In this document: piece by piece, positions 54,732 through 63,536 of the stretch
Layout: each line of letters starts with the position of its first letter
Position numbering within the stretch: position 1 is the stretch's first letter
DNA from: Sinorhizobium meliloti
GTDB taxonomy: Bacteria > Pseudomonadota > Alphaproteobacteria > Rhizobiales > Rhizobiaceae
Assembly: GCF_035610345.1 (NCBI RefSeq)
Contig: NZ_CP141214.1
Location: forward strand, 900,230 to 964,229
Direction of reading: 5' to 3'
DNA: 64,000 nt
The notes under the pieces: generated by a model
The model's input: the letters and a program-made list of their open reading frames with translations, nothing else
Database searches by the model: none
What the model was told of the DNA's origin: nothing
Made by a program: the position numbers and the translations under genes

Positions 54732-57599
54732 TCAGGCCATCCGCGAGAGCAACTCCCTGACGGAGGCTAGGTCGGCCGTTTCAAACCCCTCGGTGAAACG
54801 CGCGTAGACGCAGGCTAAGGTGGCACGCGCGTCGGCGGGGTATCCGTGGTCGCCCGCCAGCTTGGCCAGGCTCGTTGCCGCCCGAAGCTCCCAGGAGATC
54901 GCGTCCTGCCGCCGCGCCACTTCAAGAGCGCGGAGATAGCAACGCTGGACGGCTTCGATATCGCCACCGCCGCGGAGCATCACATCGCCCTTCAAACGGT
55001 GGAGTTCGGAGACGCACCAGAGTTCCTCCCTCTCTTCGCTGGCGTTTATCGCCGCCTCGACTACCGTGCGGGCTTCGGCATGCTGTCCGAGCAAAGAGAG
55101 ACCGTCGGCCAAAAAGCCTAGAAATCTCACATTGTAGAGATTGAAGAGTTTGACACGCGACAGTTCGGTCAGTCCGTTCCGCAACAGGGGAACGCCTCTG
55201 TCTGGGAGGCCCCGCTGTATCAACAACGTCGCCTTCCAGCACCGCCCAAACACTTCCCATGGACCGAGCGCGTTCGTCTTTGCAAGATCGATGAGTTCAA
55301 TGACGGCCGTATCCGCTGCCGCAAAGTCACCCACATGGACCAGGATAGGACAGGACCAGCGCGCCAGGGCCTCACACAGCGAGATCGCATGGCCGGAGGC
55401 GCGGGCGGCTTCGACGGCGATATCTACTGCCGCGATCGCCTGGATTGGAAGCCCTTGTACCCAAAGCAGCTGAGCGGGCTGGATTTTCGCGGCGACCGAC
55501 TGACCGAACCTGAAGCGAACCGACCCTGCGGAGGCGGTCTCGGCCGAGGTGTCGTGTGTCATCATCAGGTCTGCGTGACGGCGGGAACCGGGGAAGTCGC
55601 CGACACAAAACAGTGTCATGGAGAGCATTCGATCGCCAATGAAACGGTCAAGGCCGCTGCCGCCGAGCGCGACGAAACGTTCCGCGGTTCCCAGCGATTC
55701 TCTGTATTCGCCCATGCCCACCTGGGCCATCCACAGGCCCCAGAGGGCTTCGGCTTGGGCGTCGAGATCGCCGAACTCTTTCGATATATCGAAAGCCTTC
55801 GCGAAGGCGGCGAGAGCTTGCGGGGCGAAACCGATTTTAAACGCCTGCGACAACCCCAACGCTCTGTAGAGCTGCGTGATTTGTCGGGCTTGGTCGTCTC
55901 TTCGCTCTCCGGGCGCGATCCCAAGTAACGCGCGCTGAACGCTCGTCATGCATTCGTCGACAAGAGAAAGCTGGTACCAAATGGGAATTGCGGCCACTGT
56001 GATCGCAAGGCCGATCTCGACGTCGCCGCCCTCTGCGTAGGCCCAATCAAGAACGAAGCGAACGTTGTTGATATTGGACGCGTATTTCAGCATCCATTCT
56101 TCGTTCGGAAGGGTCTCGACCTCGTCCTGCGAGTGACTAAGGATTGTGCACAGATATTGCGCCAGATGGCGGACGAGGGCATCCGTCTCCCCATCTTGCC
56201 TGAGTTTGTCCAAAGCGAACGCTCGTGTCGTGTCGAGAAGGCGGTACCTGACGCCTTTCCCTTGTGTGTCGACCGATACGAGGGACTTGGCGACGAGGTC
56301 CGCCAGGCGTGCCGGCACATCGGGCTGCGGGTTGTTTTGATCGGTGGCGACCGCCACGGCAGCTTCCCGTCCGAACTCTCCTCCTAATATCGCTAGGCGA
56401 CGCAGGACCGTCTGCTCTCGAGCCGAAAGTGCTCCGTAGCTCCACTCGATCATAGCGGCCAAGGTTTGGTGACGGGGAAGAGCCGTGCGCCGCCCACCTG
56501 TCAGCAGTAGCAGGCGATCGTTCAGAAGTTCGGCAATGCCGCGCGTGCCGAATGCCTCGACCCGTGCCGCGGCGAGTTCGATTGCCAGAGCGATCCCGTC
56601 AAGCTGCCGACATATGTGCGCCACGACCGGAGCTTCGTCGTCATCGAAGGAATACCCGCTTCCGGAAGAGGCAGCCCGCTCCACGAACAGACGGATGGCT
56701 GGGTATTTCAATGCGTCGTCGGCGGTCAGGACGACTGCCGATGGCGGCATGTCGAGAGGTGGGAGCCTGTAAACACTTTCGCCCTCCACTCGCAACGCTT
56801 CGCGACTGGTTGCCAGAATCGCGACTTCCGGTGCTTCACGGAGCAATGTTTCCGCCAACCGTGCGGTGGCCTCGAGGATGTGTTCGCAGCTGTCGAAAAA
56901 GATCAGCATTCTCTTTCCGCGGAGAAAGCCGATCAGGCTCCTCGTCGGATCGTCCGATGTTTCTGCCAGCCGGAGTTCGGAGGCCAAGATAGACGGGAGC
57001 AGCTGCGGATTCGTTATCGGAGCCAAGTCAAGGAAACAAATGCCGTCTTTGTGCGATGACAGGAGCTGGGCTGCCACGCGAAGGCCGACCGTCGTCTTAC
57101 CCATGCCGCCAGGTCCGACAATAGTGACAATCCGCGACCGTTGGAACCGCCCTTCCACGATCTTGATCGCTTCTTCGCGCCCGATCACCTGCGTAAGCTG
57201 CTTCGGAAGGTTGTTGTCGACTAATTCCCCCGCGGCAGGTTCGAGTAGCGTTCGGGTGACCGGAGCAACGAACCGATAGCCTCTCGAGGGAACGGCCACG
57301 ACGTAGCGGGGAGTTGTCTGGTCGTCGCCGAGCACCTTTCGGAGCAATGCAATCTGCGCCCTTAGATTGGACTCCTCTACGGTGGCATTTGGCCAGGCCC
57401 TTGCGGTCAAATCGTCTTTGCTTACAACCTCGCCCGCTTGCTTCACCAACGCGATCAGTATCTCGAGCGCGCGCGAGCCGATCGACAGCGGTTCGCCTTC
57501 CTTCAGTAGAACATGTCTGCCAGGATAAAGGGAGAATGGCCCGAAGGTGACCGCGACGTCCGCTATAGCAGTTCCGGCTGGGAGTGCCTGCCCTTCCAT
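54732..57599 (-). CDS. Winged-helix / STAND ATPase / TPR-like transcriptional regulator
   Basis: The 955-residue protein starts with an OmpR/CadC-type winged helix (residues about 15-112: FGPFSLYPGRHVLLKEGEPL, SRALEILIALVKQAGEVVSKDDLTARAWP, YVVAVPSRGYRFVAPV). An NB-ARC-like ATPase follows (Walker A VGPGGMGKTTVGLRVA near 160; MLIFFDSCEHILEA as Walker B; ATSREALRVEGE). A long helical C-terminal half is TPR-like. Such proteins sense a ligand through the repeats and activate adjacent genes. It lies between two minus-strand groups of oxidoreductases, including the paralogous SDRs, which makes these the likely targets. Confidence 0.92.
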   Translation of the reverse strand: MEGQALPAGTAIADVAVTFGPFSLYPGRHVLLKEGEPLSIGSRALEILIALVKQAGEVVSKDDLTARAWPNATVEESNLRAQIALLRKVLGDDQTTPRYVVAVPSRGYRFVAPVTRTLLEPAAGELVDNNLPKQLTQVIGREEAIKIVEGRFQRSRIVTIVGPGGMGKTTVGLRVAAQLLSSHKDGICFLDLAPITNPQLLPSILASELRLAETSDDPTRSLIGFLRGKRMLIFFDSCEHILEATARLAETLLREAPEVAILATSREALRVEGESVYRLPPLDMPPSAVVLTADDALKYPAIRLFVERAASSGSGYSFDDDEAPVVAHICRQLDGIALAIELAAARVEAFGTRGIAELLNDRLLLLTGGRRTALPRHQTLAAMIEWSYGALSAREQTVLRRLAILGGEFGREAAVAVATDQNNPQPDVPARLADLVAKSLVSVDTQGKGVRYRLLDTTRAFALDKLRQDGETDALVRHLAQYLCTILSHSQDEVETLPNEEWMLKYASNINNVRFVLDWAYAEGGDVEIGLAITVAAIPIWYQLSLVDECMTSVQRALLGIAPGERRDDQARQITQLYRALGLSQAFKIGFAPQALAAFAKAFDISKEFGDLDAQAEALWGLWMAQVGMGEYRESLGTAERFVALGGSGLDRFIGDRMLSMTLFCVGDFPGSRRHADLMMTHDTSAETASAGSVRFRFGQSVAAKIQPAQLLWVQGLPIQAIAAVDIAVEAARASGHAISLCEALARWSCPILVHVGDFAAADTAVIELIDLAKTNALGPWEVFGRCWKATLLIQRGLPDRGVPLLRNGLTELSRVKLFNLYNVRFLGFLADGLSLLGQHAEARTVVEAAINASEEREELWCVSELHRLKGDVMLRGGGDIEAVQRCYLRALEVARRQDAISWELRAATSLAKLAGDHGYPADARATLACVYARFTEGFETADLASVRELLSRMA

Positions 57600-57795
57600 T
57601 GCATCATCCTGAATGACCGTTGAAAATTTGATGCGGACTGAGCGCTACGGCAGTCCAAAATTCGTGATCCTGAAATATAGACGTCCCCGGCGAACATTTA
57701 TGCTTCCGAAGAGGGATTTCGTCCACCGATTTCCATCGAGTCTGTCAGGATTCCTTGGCTTTAGGCAGAGCCGGTCGGGACCGGGCCGTTTCTTG

Positions 57796-58758
57796 TCAAG
57801 CTCTCGTAGGTTCTACACCGGTCAGCGTGACAGTCTCGCGCCAAAGCCTTTCGGCCTTTTCTGGATCGACGGCATATGGGCGTACTCCATCGGGTCCATC
57901 GGGACTGATTGCCGCTATGTCGCAGTTCTCGCAGTAGACACCGCCTATCGCTTCAAGTTCAGGCGCGGTGGCACACCAGACCGCAGTGGCAGCGCCTTGT
58001 TCCACCGTCTTCATATCCCTGACCGGATCGATTATCGGTGAACCGTCAGGTGCAAGGGCTCCGAAAGCGTCGAACTCGGCGCGGGTCAGATGGCGGATGC
58101 CAGGAGTCATGATCATGCCAGGATGTACGGAATAGGCGCGCACTCCATGATTTCTGCCCCGGGCGTCGAGCGCGACGGCAAAAAGCGCGTTCGCTGTTTT
58201 GGACTGTCCATAGGCCATCCACTTGTCATACGCACGCCGCTCGAAATCCAGATCGTCGAAGTCGACGTCGCTCATTTGGTGACCCCGGGACGACATCACG
58301 ACCACCCGCGATTTGCCCGCCGAGCACAAAGCAGGCCATAGAAGCGACGTCAGGCGAAAATGTCCGAGGTGGTTGATCGACAAATGACCTTCACGACCAT
58401 CTGCGTCGCGGAATAAGAGTCTCGCCATTACGCCCGCATTGAGGACAAGGAGGTCGAGCCGGTTTCGATCCCCGAGAAAGGCTTGCGCGAAGGCCCGCAC
58501 GGATGCTTCGTCCATCAGATCGATGGGACAAACCTCAGTACGCTCGATACCCTCAAGGGCTGCAGCGGCAAGAGAAGGGTTCAACGCGGGCACGCAGACT
58601 GATGCTCCGCGTGAAGCCAGCGCTTTCACGGTTTCCAATCCAAGACCGGAGGAGCCGCCTGTGACGATTGCTATTTGCCCGGTGAGGTCCGAACGAAGTG
58701 CGATTTGCGCGGCCGTTACGGCGGGACCGAATGAAGTGTGAAGCGGCGTCTGGAACAT
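57796..58758 (-). CDS. Short-chain dehydrogenase/reductase, paralogue of 49590-50513
   Basis: The 320-residue protein has the cofactor loop VTGGSSGLGLETV, LVLNAGVMA, a Ser motif (VVMSSRGHQMSD), YGQSKTANALF with the Tyr/Lys pair, and the C-terminal GGVYCENCDIAAIS and DPEKAERLWRE blocks. The last two blocks align with the other SDR, so the pair arose by duplication or joint recruitment. It lies about 196 bases upstream of the STAND-type regulator in the same direction. The substrate is unknown. Confidence 0.92.
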   Translation of the reverse strand: MFQTPLHTSFGPAVTAAQIALRSDLTGQIAIVTGGSSGLGLETVKALASRGASVCVPALNPSLAAAALEGIERTEVCPIDLMDEASVRAFAQAFLGDRNRLDLLVLNAGVMARLLFRDADGREGHLSINHLGHFRLTSLLWPALCSAGKSRVVVMSSRGHQMSDVDFDDLDFERRAYDKWMAYGQSKTANALFAVALDARGRNHGVRAYSVHPGMIMTPGIRHLTRAEFDAFGALAPDGSPIIDPVRDMKTVEQGAATAVWCATAPELEAIGGVYCENCDIAAISPDGPDGVRPYAVDPEKAERLWRETVTLTGVEPTRA

Positions 58759-59181
58759 TTCGCCTCCGCGCGTTTATCGGCTCGGGAACCGGCGCGCAGC
58801 TGATAGCCGGTTGGGGCGGAACTGGCGAGAGGCCTCGATTATTTGCGGGAGAAAGCCAAGTCGTCAAGTAGGGTTGACAGGGAAGTGTGATGCGATGGTT
58901 CACACCGGTCCACCCCATCTCTAAGGCTCCTCCACCGCAAACCCTCATCGATCGCCGTAAATGTCGCCGCACCGTCCGGTTGCTGGGGCGGGGCTAGCGC
59001 GGGGATCGGAAGTGATTGTCGCGGCAGTCTACCGTCGGCGATCGCGCCGCATCTTCAACGGAGCATCATCGGTAGTGGATGGTTCGGGCGATTGGCGCGC
59101 CATGAGGACGGCGCGCCATGTGTCTAGTTGATTATCGTGTTGCCGAGCCCTTTGTCGTGCTCATGCATCGAGACCGGTAAC
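58759..59181. other. Intergenic region before the ISKra4 remnant
   Basis: No gene is convincing. Two copies of GGCGCGCC with a following ATG occur at 59094-59101 and 59110-59117. The probable left end of the ISKra4 element begins near 59182. Confidence 0.45.
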
Positions 59182-60022
59182 TTCTCTGGGGTCGAATACG
59201 GGTTGTTAGGCCCGAGCAGTCCATCATCGTCGCTTTGTTCGGAGCGAAAGCGATGGCCGTGCAATGGACGATCACGATCGAGGGCAGGAATGATTTTGGC
59301 GACATCTGCCGGAAGGAGGTCCGCATCTACAAGAGCTGGGAGCGCCTGTTTGACGGCGATGTCGGTTTGTCGATCGAAGACGGCAAGAAGATCATGGCGG
59401 CGCTGCAGAGTGCGGCCGTGAGCCATGAGGCGGAAACGTATACCCTTTTTCGTCGGGTTTGCCCGGATTGCCACGCATTCCGGCCGGTGAAGGATTATAC
59501 GACGCGCCGCATCCGAACTGTCTTTGGCGCGGTGGAGGTGCGCAATCCCCGCTGGATGCTGTGCGGGGATTGCCATCGAGGGATGGTCGCTGCTTTCGCG
59601 CCACTGAAGGAAATCTGCCCGGATCGAGCGACGCCCGAGCTGATGGAACTAACGGCGCGGCTGGGAAGCATGATGCCGTACCGGCAGGCGGCGACCGTGC
59701 TTGCTGAATTCCTGCCGGTTGAGCCTACTGAGACGCATGCGACCGTTAGCAAGCGTACCATCAGGATCGGTGAACGGCTGGACGAGCAGCACGCAGGAGA
59801 AGAACGGCGCGCAGGGCACAGATGGAGGAGCGGCGCCAACTTGAAATGCAGCTTCCCGGCGATCGGCGCAGAGAGTTCGTCGTCAGCATCGACACAGCGC
59901 ATGTTCGCAGCGCCGATCGCAATTCAGCGCGAAACTTCGAGCTTGTTGTGGCCAGATGTGGTCGTGGCGGTCGGGGCGAACCCGGTGGCCGCTATTTCGC
60001 GACCAGCAGCACCGACCAGACC
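59182..60022 (+). mobile_element. ISKra4-family element remnant, truncated on the right
   Basis: The left end is placed near TCTGGGGTCGAATACGGGTT, which precedes the transposase start. The right end is missing: homology breaks near 60020 where a minus-strand ABC transporter fragment begins. The left boundary is approximate because no partner repeat is present. Confidence 0.6.
59253..60020 (+). pseudogene. ISKra4-family transposase, frameshifted and truncated
   Basis: The N-terminal part reads MAVQWTITIEGRNDFGD and CPDCHAFRPVKDYTTRRI with a zinc-ribbon pair of cysteines (CGDCHRGM), then RLGSMMPYRQAATVLAEFLP. The frame changes between about 59780 and 59822. The new frame continues with RRREFVVSIDTAHVRSAD, holding the first DDE Asp, and FELVVARCGRGGRGEPGGRY, and then ends against foreign sequence at about 60020. 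More than half of a normal ISKra4 transposase is lost. Confidence 0.8.
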
Positions 60023-60381
60023 GCGGCTGTATCCGAACGAGATGTTTCTCAGGCTCAGTGTCAGGAAGTCATTAATGCGCAGAGGCGGTTTGGCACGCTC
60101 GCTTTCGGCCGGAGTGTTGAGAAAGTCGCCGAGGCGCAACCGGGCAATCTTCAACCCCTGCCACTCCTCCCAGATCGTCGACAGCGACATGATCGGCCCC
60201 GCAACTTTGTCAGCCAGAAGGTGGAAAGCGACCAACTCGCCCAGAGTGATCTCGTTGCGGAATACCAATTGCGATCCGAGAAAGATGATCAGGATCACCG
60301 GAGCGTTCCCGAGTATCTGGCCGACAAAGCTATTGATGATGTCGAGTTTGGCGACGCGGAACGATGCAGTGAGGCTCGCGC
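60022..60381 (-). pseudogene. Internal fragment of a type I secretion (RTX/HlyB-like) ABC transporter
   Basis: The minus-strand frame reads VAKLDIINSFVGQILGNAPV, FRNEITLGELVAFHLLADKVAGP, LSTIWEEWQGLKIARLRLGD and SLRNISFGYS. This matches the end of the membrane domain and the beginning of the ATPase domain of bacteriocin/RTX export ABC proteins. Both ends are lost: ISKra4 DNA follows on the left and a sensor-protein fragment on the right. There is no start or stop of its own. Confidence 0.7.
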
Positions 60382-60836
60382 TCAGCGTTTCGTGAAGGGG
60401 ATGCCGAGCGCCAGTTCGAGCGCGCCCGACATGATCGAGGCCTCGATCGCAAAGAGGATGAAGGTGAAGCTGGCATAAATCAGCGAGGTCACCGTGGAGC
60501 CGATATAGCCGAAACTGGCGCCGCGGGTGAGCAGATCAATATCGACGCCGTGGCGGATCGCCTAGCGGCTGATCGGCAGCCCCACGGTAAGGATCATCAG
60601 GCTGGCGACGACAATCGCAACGATCGCATTGGTGGTGCCATAGGACATGGTGATGGCGCCGCCGATCGCTTCCAGCGCCAGAAAGGAGATCGCGCCAATG
60701 GCGGTCTGGGAAATGCGTTCGGAAGAGAAGCGCCGGGCGCTCTTGGCGGTGAAGCGCAGCGCATAGTCTTCAAGCGTCTGGTTGGCGACCCAACGATTGT
60801 ATCCCCCCGGACGGGAATGATGCGCTGGCGTGCCGC
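60382..60836 (-). pseudogene. N-terminal fragment of an NCS1-permease-like membrane sensor (histidine kinase type)
   Basis: The minus-strand frame reads NRWVANQTLEDYALRFTAKS, several membrane segments (AIGAISFLALEAIGGAITMS, IVAIVVASLMILTVGLPISR), a stop codon TAG at 60564-60562, then AIRHGVDIDLLTRGASFGYI and ASFTFILFAIEASIMSGALE. This combination is the NCS1-transporter-like N-terminus seen in some rhizobial sensor kinases or permeases. Homology ends at about 60398 and the frame stops at 60382. It lacks an obvious start codon in frame. Confidence 0.65.
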
Positions 60837-61008
60837 CATGGGGTCCTAACGTGCTGTCGCGGGAGTCTCTGCCTTTTTTCTTAGAACGGAATTTTTCTGC
60901 TTAAAATTGGTGCAATCGTAAAATGTGCCGGTAAGGTGGAAAATATGAGCGCCGAAATCGGATGCCCCATACTTTGAGAATGAGATCAGTTGCGGAGTGC
61001 AGCGGCCG

Positions 61009-62412
61009 TTAGTTGGGCCGGCAATAGATCGGATTGCTGATGGCCCGGCGGATCGTCTGTTTCGAGAGATCGTGCTCCGAGAGCACCCAGGGCAAATTTT
61101 TGCCGTGAAGGGCCTCCCGGAATGTCTCGACGATCGCGCTCCGGTTGGCGGCCGCGGCGATTTCGGTCCGCAGGAACCGATCGGGCGAACCGGCAAAGTG
61201 GGCGGTCCAGTCGTCAGCTTCGATGGTCTCTTCACCGACGATGCCGGAGGCGTCGAGCCACAGCAGCCGGTCGCCCTTAGCGCCGCGAACCAACGCCTCG
61301 GCCACAACGTGGCCGCTGACGCTCGATCCCATCGGTTCGCCGTTGGCGGTGAGTTCCAGATGCGGTCCCGTTGGGCTTTCCGTCACATACCCGCGACCGG
61401 ATTTCATGGCGTCGAGCACGGCTTCTTCGGAAAGCTCTTCCATGTAGAGCACGGTCGTTGGCCGCGCGAGCACCAGCGGTCCCTCGGGCATCAGCCGCGC
61501 CGGCTGGTGGAAATCGCTGCCGCCGATGGCGGAGATCTTCAGGCCTGAGGCGAGGCGCTGCTGGTAGCGCTCGAGCGACACCCAGTTCCAAGCGAGCCAA
61601 TGGGATTGCCAGACCTCCATGCAGTCGATCTTAGGCAGTTCGTAGTCCCAGGGGATGGTCGGCTTGTCGTGGTTGACCGAGAGCAGGCCGCCGCGCTCAT
61701 GCACCATGCTTGCGAGTGTGTGGGCATGTTCCGGCTTCGTCATGCGAAAATCGACCCAATCGTCGACGCCGAAGACATTGGCGTGGCCGACGGCGGTGGT
61801 GATTTCCATGGCGCGGATGAAGATGAGGTCGGCGGAGGAATGCGGATGGAAGTAGCGCCGCTGGGTGATGGTGTTGTGGTCGGCGACCGCAAGGAAATCG
61901 AGACCCGCCTGCTTGGCGGCGGCGTGCAGCAGTTCGGGCGAGCCAGCCGCATCCGAGTGGAAGGTGTGGCAGTGCAGATCGCCGCGATACCATCCGGACT
62001 GTTTGCGTACGGGGAACGTTCTTTCCGGCTGCGGCACGATGGGGCGCGGGCTTCTGTCGAAATCGACCGTCACGCGAACCTCGGCGCCTTCTTCGGGGAT
62101 CTTGTAGAGGCCGAGCATCACCTTCCACTGGCCGGGCGGCATCTCGCCGTGAATGTAGCCGGGCGTGGCGTCGTCGGTGGCGATGAAGAAACGGTCACGC
62201 GCGCCACCGCTCCAGCCGCGAAAACCTTGGCCGGTCGGATACTCGGTCGCCCGCGGATCAAGCGCGCCGAGATCGATGATGCATGCCTCTGACTTCGGAT
62301 AGCTGAGCGTCGCGTCGATGCGCGTTACACCTTCGGGCACCTCGAAGGGCAGATAGAAATACGGATCGGCCGCCTGATGCTTACGGGTGATGCGCACGGC
62401 AAATTCCTGCAT
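61009..62412 (-). CDS. CehA/McbA-family PHP-domain metallohydrolase
   Basis: The 467-residue protein has an N-terminal beta domain (residues 1-140) and a PHP phosphoesterase domain with HCHTFHSDAAGS and VADHNTITQRR as metal-binding motifs, then FIRAMEITTAVGHANVFG, SVNHDKPTIPWDYE and GGSDFHQPARLM. CehA/McbA relatives cleave carbamates or phosphodiesters in sugar or glycerophosphodiester utilisation. It directly follows the sugar-type ABC ATPase gene (eight-base gap), so it probably acts on the imported solute. No signal peptide is visible, which suggests a cytoplasmic enzyme. Confidence 0.88.
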   Translation of the reverse strand: MQEFAVRITRKHQAADPYFYLPFEVPEGVTRIDATLSYPKSEACIIDLGALDPRATEYPTGQGFRGWSGGARDRFFIATDDATPGYIHGEMPPGQWKVMLGLYKIPEEGAEVRVTVDFDRSPRPIVPQPERTFPVRKQSGWYRGDLHCHTFHSDAAGSPELLHAAAKQAGLDFLAVADHNTITQRRYFHPHSSADLIFIRAMEITTAVGHANVFGVDDWVDFRMTKPEHAHTLASMVHERGGLLSVNHDKPTIPWDYELPKIDCMEVWQSHWLAWNWVSLERYQQRLASGLKISAIGGSDFHQPARLMPEGPLVLARPTTVLYMEELSEEAVLDAMKSGRGYVTESPTGPHLELTANGEPMGSSVSGHVVAEALVRGAKGDRLLWLDASGIVGEETIEADDWTAHFAGSPDRFLRTEIAAAANRSAIVETFREALHGKNLPWVLSEHDLSKQTIRRAISNPIYCRPN

Positions 62413-62419
62413 GGCGGCC

Positions 62420-63523
62420 TCAGCGTTCGTCTGCCGCGGGAATGCGGGCGCCGCTGTCGTCGAAGAGGGTGATGTGCCTGGCGTCGAAGACGAGATGGAC
62501 CGAGGTTCCGACCTTGATCTCGTCGTCGGTGAAGATGCGCGCGGTGACGCGACCGTTGTCGCCGCGCTCCAACGTGACGAGGCTCTCCGGCCCCATGTTC
62601 TCGTTGGCGAAGAGTTCGCCGGAAACCACGTTCAGGTCGCCTGCGGCCGCGATACGCAAATGTTCGGGGCGGACACCGAGTGTCATCCTGCCTGATTTCG
62701 CCGCCTTGGCGATGGCGTCGGTGAGCGCGATCGGTGCGAGCTTCAGGCCATCGGCGCGCAGGTGCAGGGCGCCTTCGCCGATCGATGTCTCGACGGGAAC
62801 GAGGTTCATCGGCGGGTTGCCGACGAAATTGGCGACGAAGGTCGTTGCCGGCCGGCGGTAGATTTCGATCGGCGGCGCGAACTGCACGATCCGGCCCTTG
62901 TCCATGACGGCGATGCGGGTTGCGAGCGCCATGGCTTCGGCCTGATCGTGCGTGACATAGACGGCGGTCATGCCCATGTCGCGCTGCAGATGATTGAGGA
63001 AGCCGCGCGCTTCGAGCCGCAGCTTGGCATCGAGGTTCGAAAGCGGCTCGTCGAAAAGATAGACCTCGCTCGGATAGACGAGCGCACGTGCCAGCGACGT
63101 GCGCTGCTGCTGGCCGCCGGAGATCTGGCTCGGCAGCCGCTTCATCAGGTCGCCGATCTTGAGGACGTCGGCCACTTCCTTGGCGCGGGCGTGGCGCTTG
63201 GTCTCCTGCTCGCCGCGCACCTTCAAGGGATAGGCGATGTTGTCGGCGATGTTCATGTGCGGGTAGAGCGCATAGTCCTGAAAGACCATGGAGATGCCGC
63301 GGTCCTTCGGATGCAGGTAGGTGACGTCGCGGCCGCCGATCATCACCCGGCCAGAGGTTGGCGTTTCGAGACCTGCGATCATGCGCAAGCTCGTCGTCTT
63401 GCCGCAGCCCGATGGGCCGAGCAGGCAGATGAACTCGCCGTCGGCGATCTGGAAGCTGATGTCGGGCACGGCGACGAAGGCGCCGAAGGTCTTGGAGATG
63501 TTCTGGAATTCGACAGAGGCCAT
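62420..63523 (-). CDS. Sugar / sn-glycerol-3-phosphate-type ABC importer ATPase (MalK/UgpC-like)
   Basis: The 367-residue ATPase has GPSGCGKTTSLRMIAGLE (Walker A), MVFQDYALYPHMNIADNIAYPLKVR (Q-loop), ISGGQQQRTSLARALVYPSEVYLFDEPLSNLDAKLR (signature and Walker B) and YVTHDQAEAMAL (H-loop), plus the C-terminal regulatory TOBE domain with LGVRPEHLRI. It is preceded by a permease gene 14 bases away on the same strand and followed by the PHP hydrolase. The usual importer of this type also has a second permease and a binding protein, which must lie beyond the window. Confidence 0.94.
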   Translation of the reverse strand: MASVEFQNISKTFGAFVAVPDISFQIADGEFICLLGPSGCGKTTSLRMIAGLETPTSGRVMIGGRDVTYLHPKDRGISMVFQDYALYPHMNIADNIAYPLKVRGEQETKRHARAKEVADVLKIGDLMKRLPSQISGGQQQRTSLARALVYPSEVYLFDEPLSNLDAKLRLEARGFLNHLQRDMGMTAVYVTHDQAEAMALATRIAVMDKGRIVQFAPPIEIYRRPATTFVANFVGNPPMNLVPVETSIGEGALHLRADGLKLAPIALTDAIAKAAKSGRMTLGVRPEHLRIAAAGDLNVVSGELFANENMGPESLVTLERGDNGRVTARIFTDDEIKVGTSVHLVFDARHITLFDDSGARIPAADER

Positions 63524-63536
63524 GACGGGTTTCCGA

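Noticed and set aside
59094..59117. Two GGCGCGCC copies as a terminator or insertion-sequence end
   Set aside because: Each copy is a short self-palindrome common in GC-rich DNA. No T-run follows and no matching copy is found elsewhere in the element.
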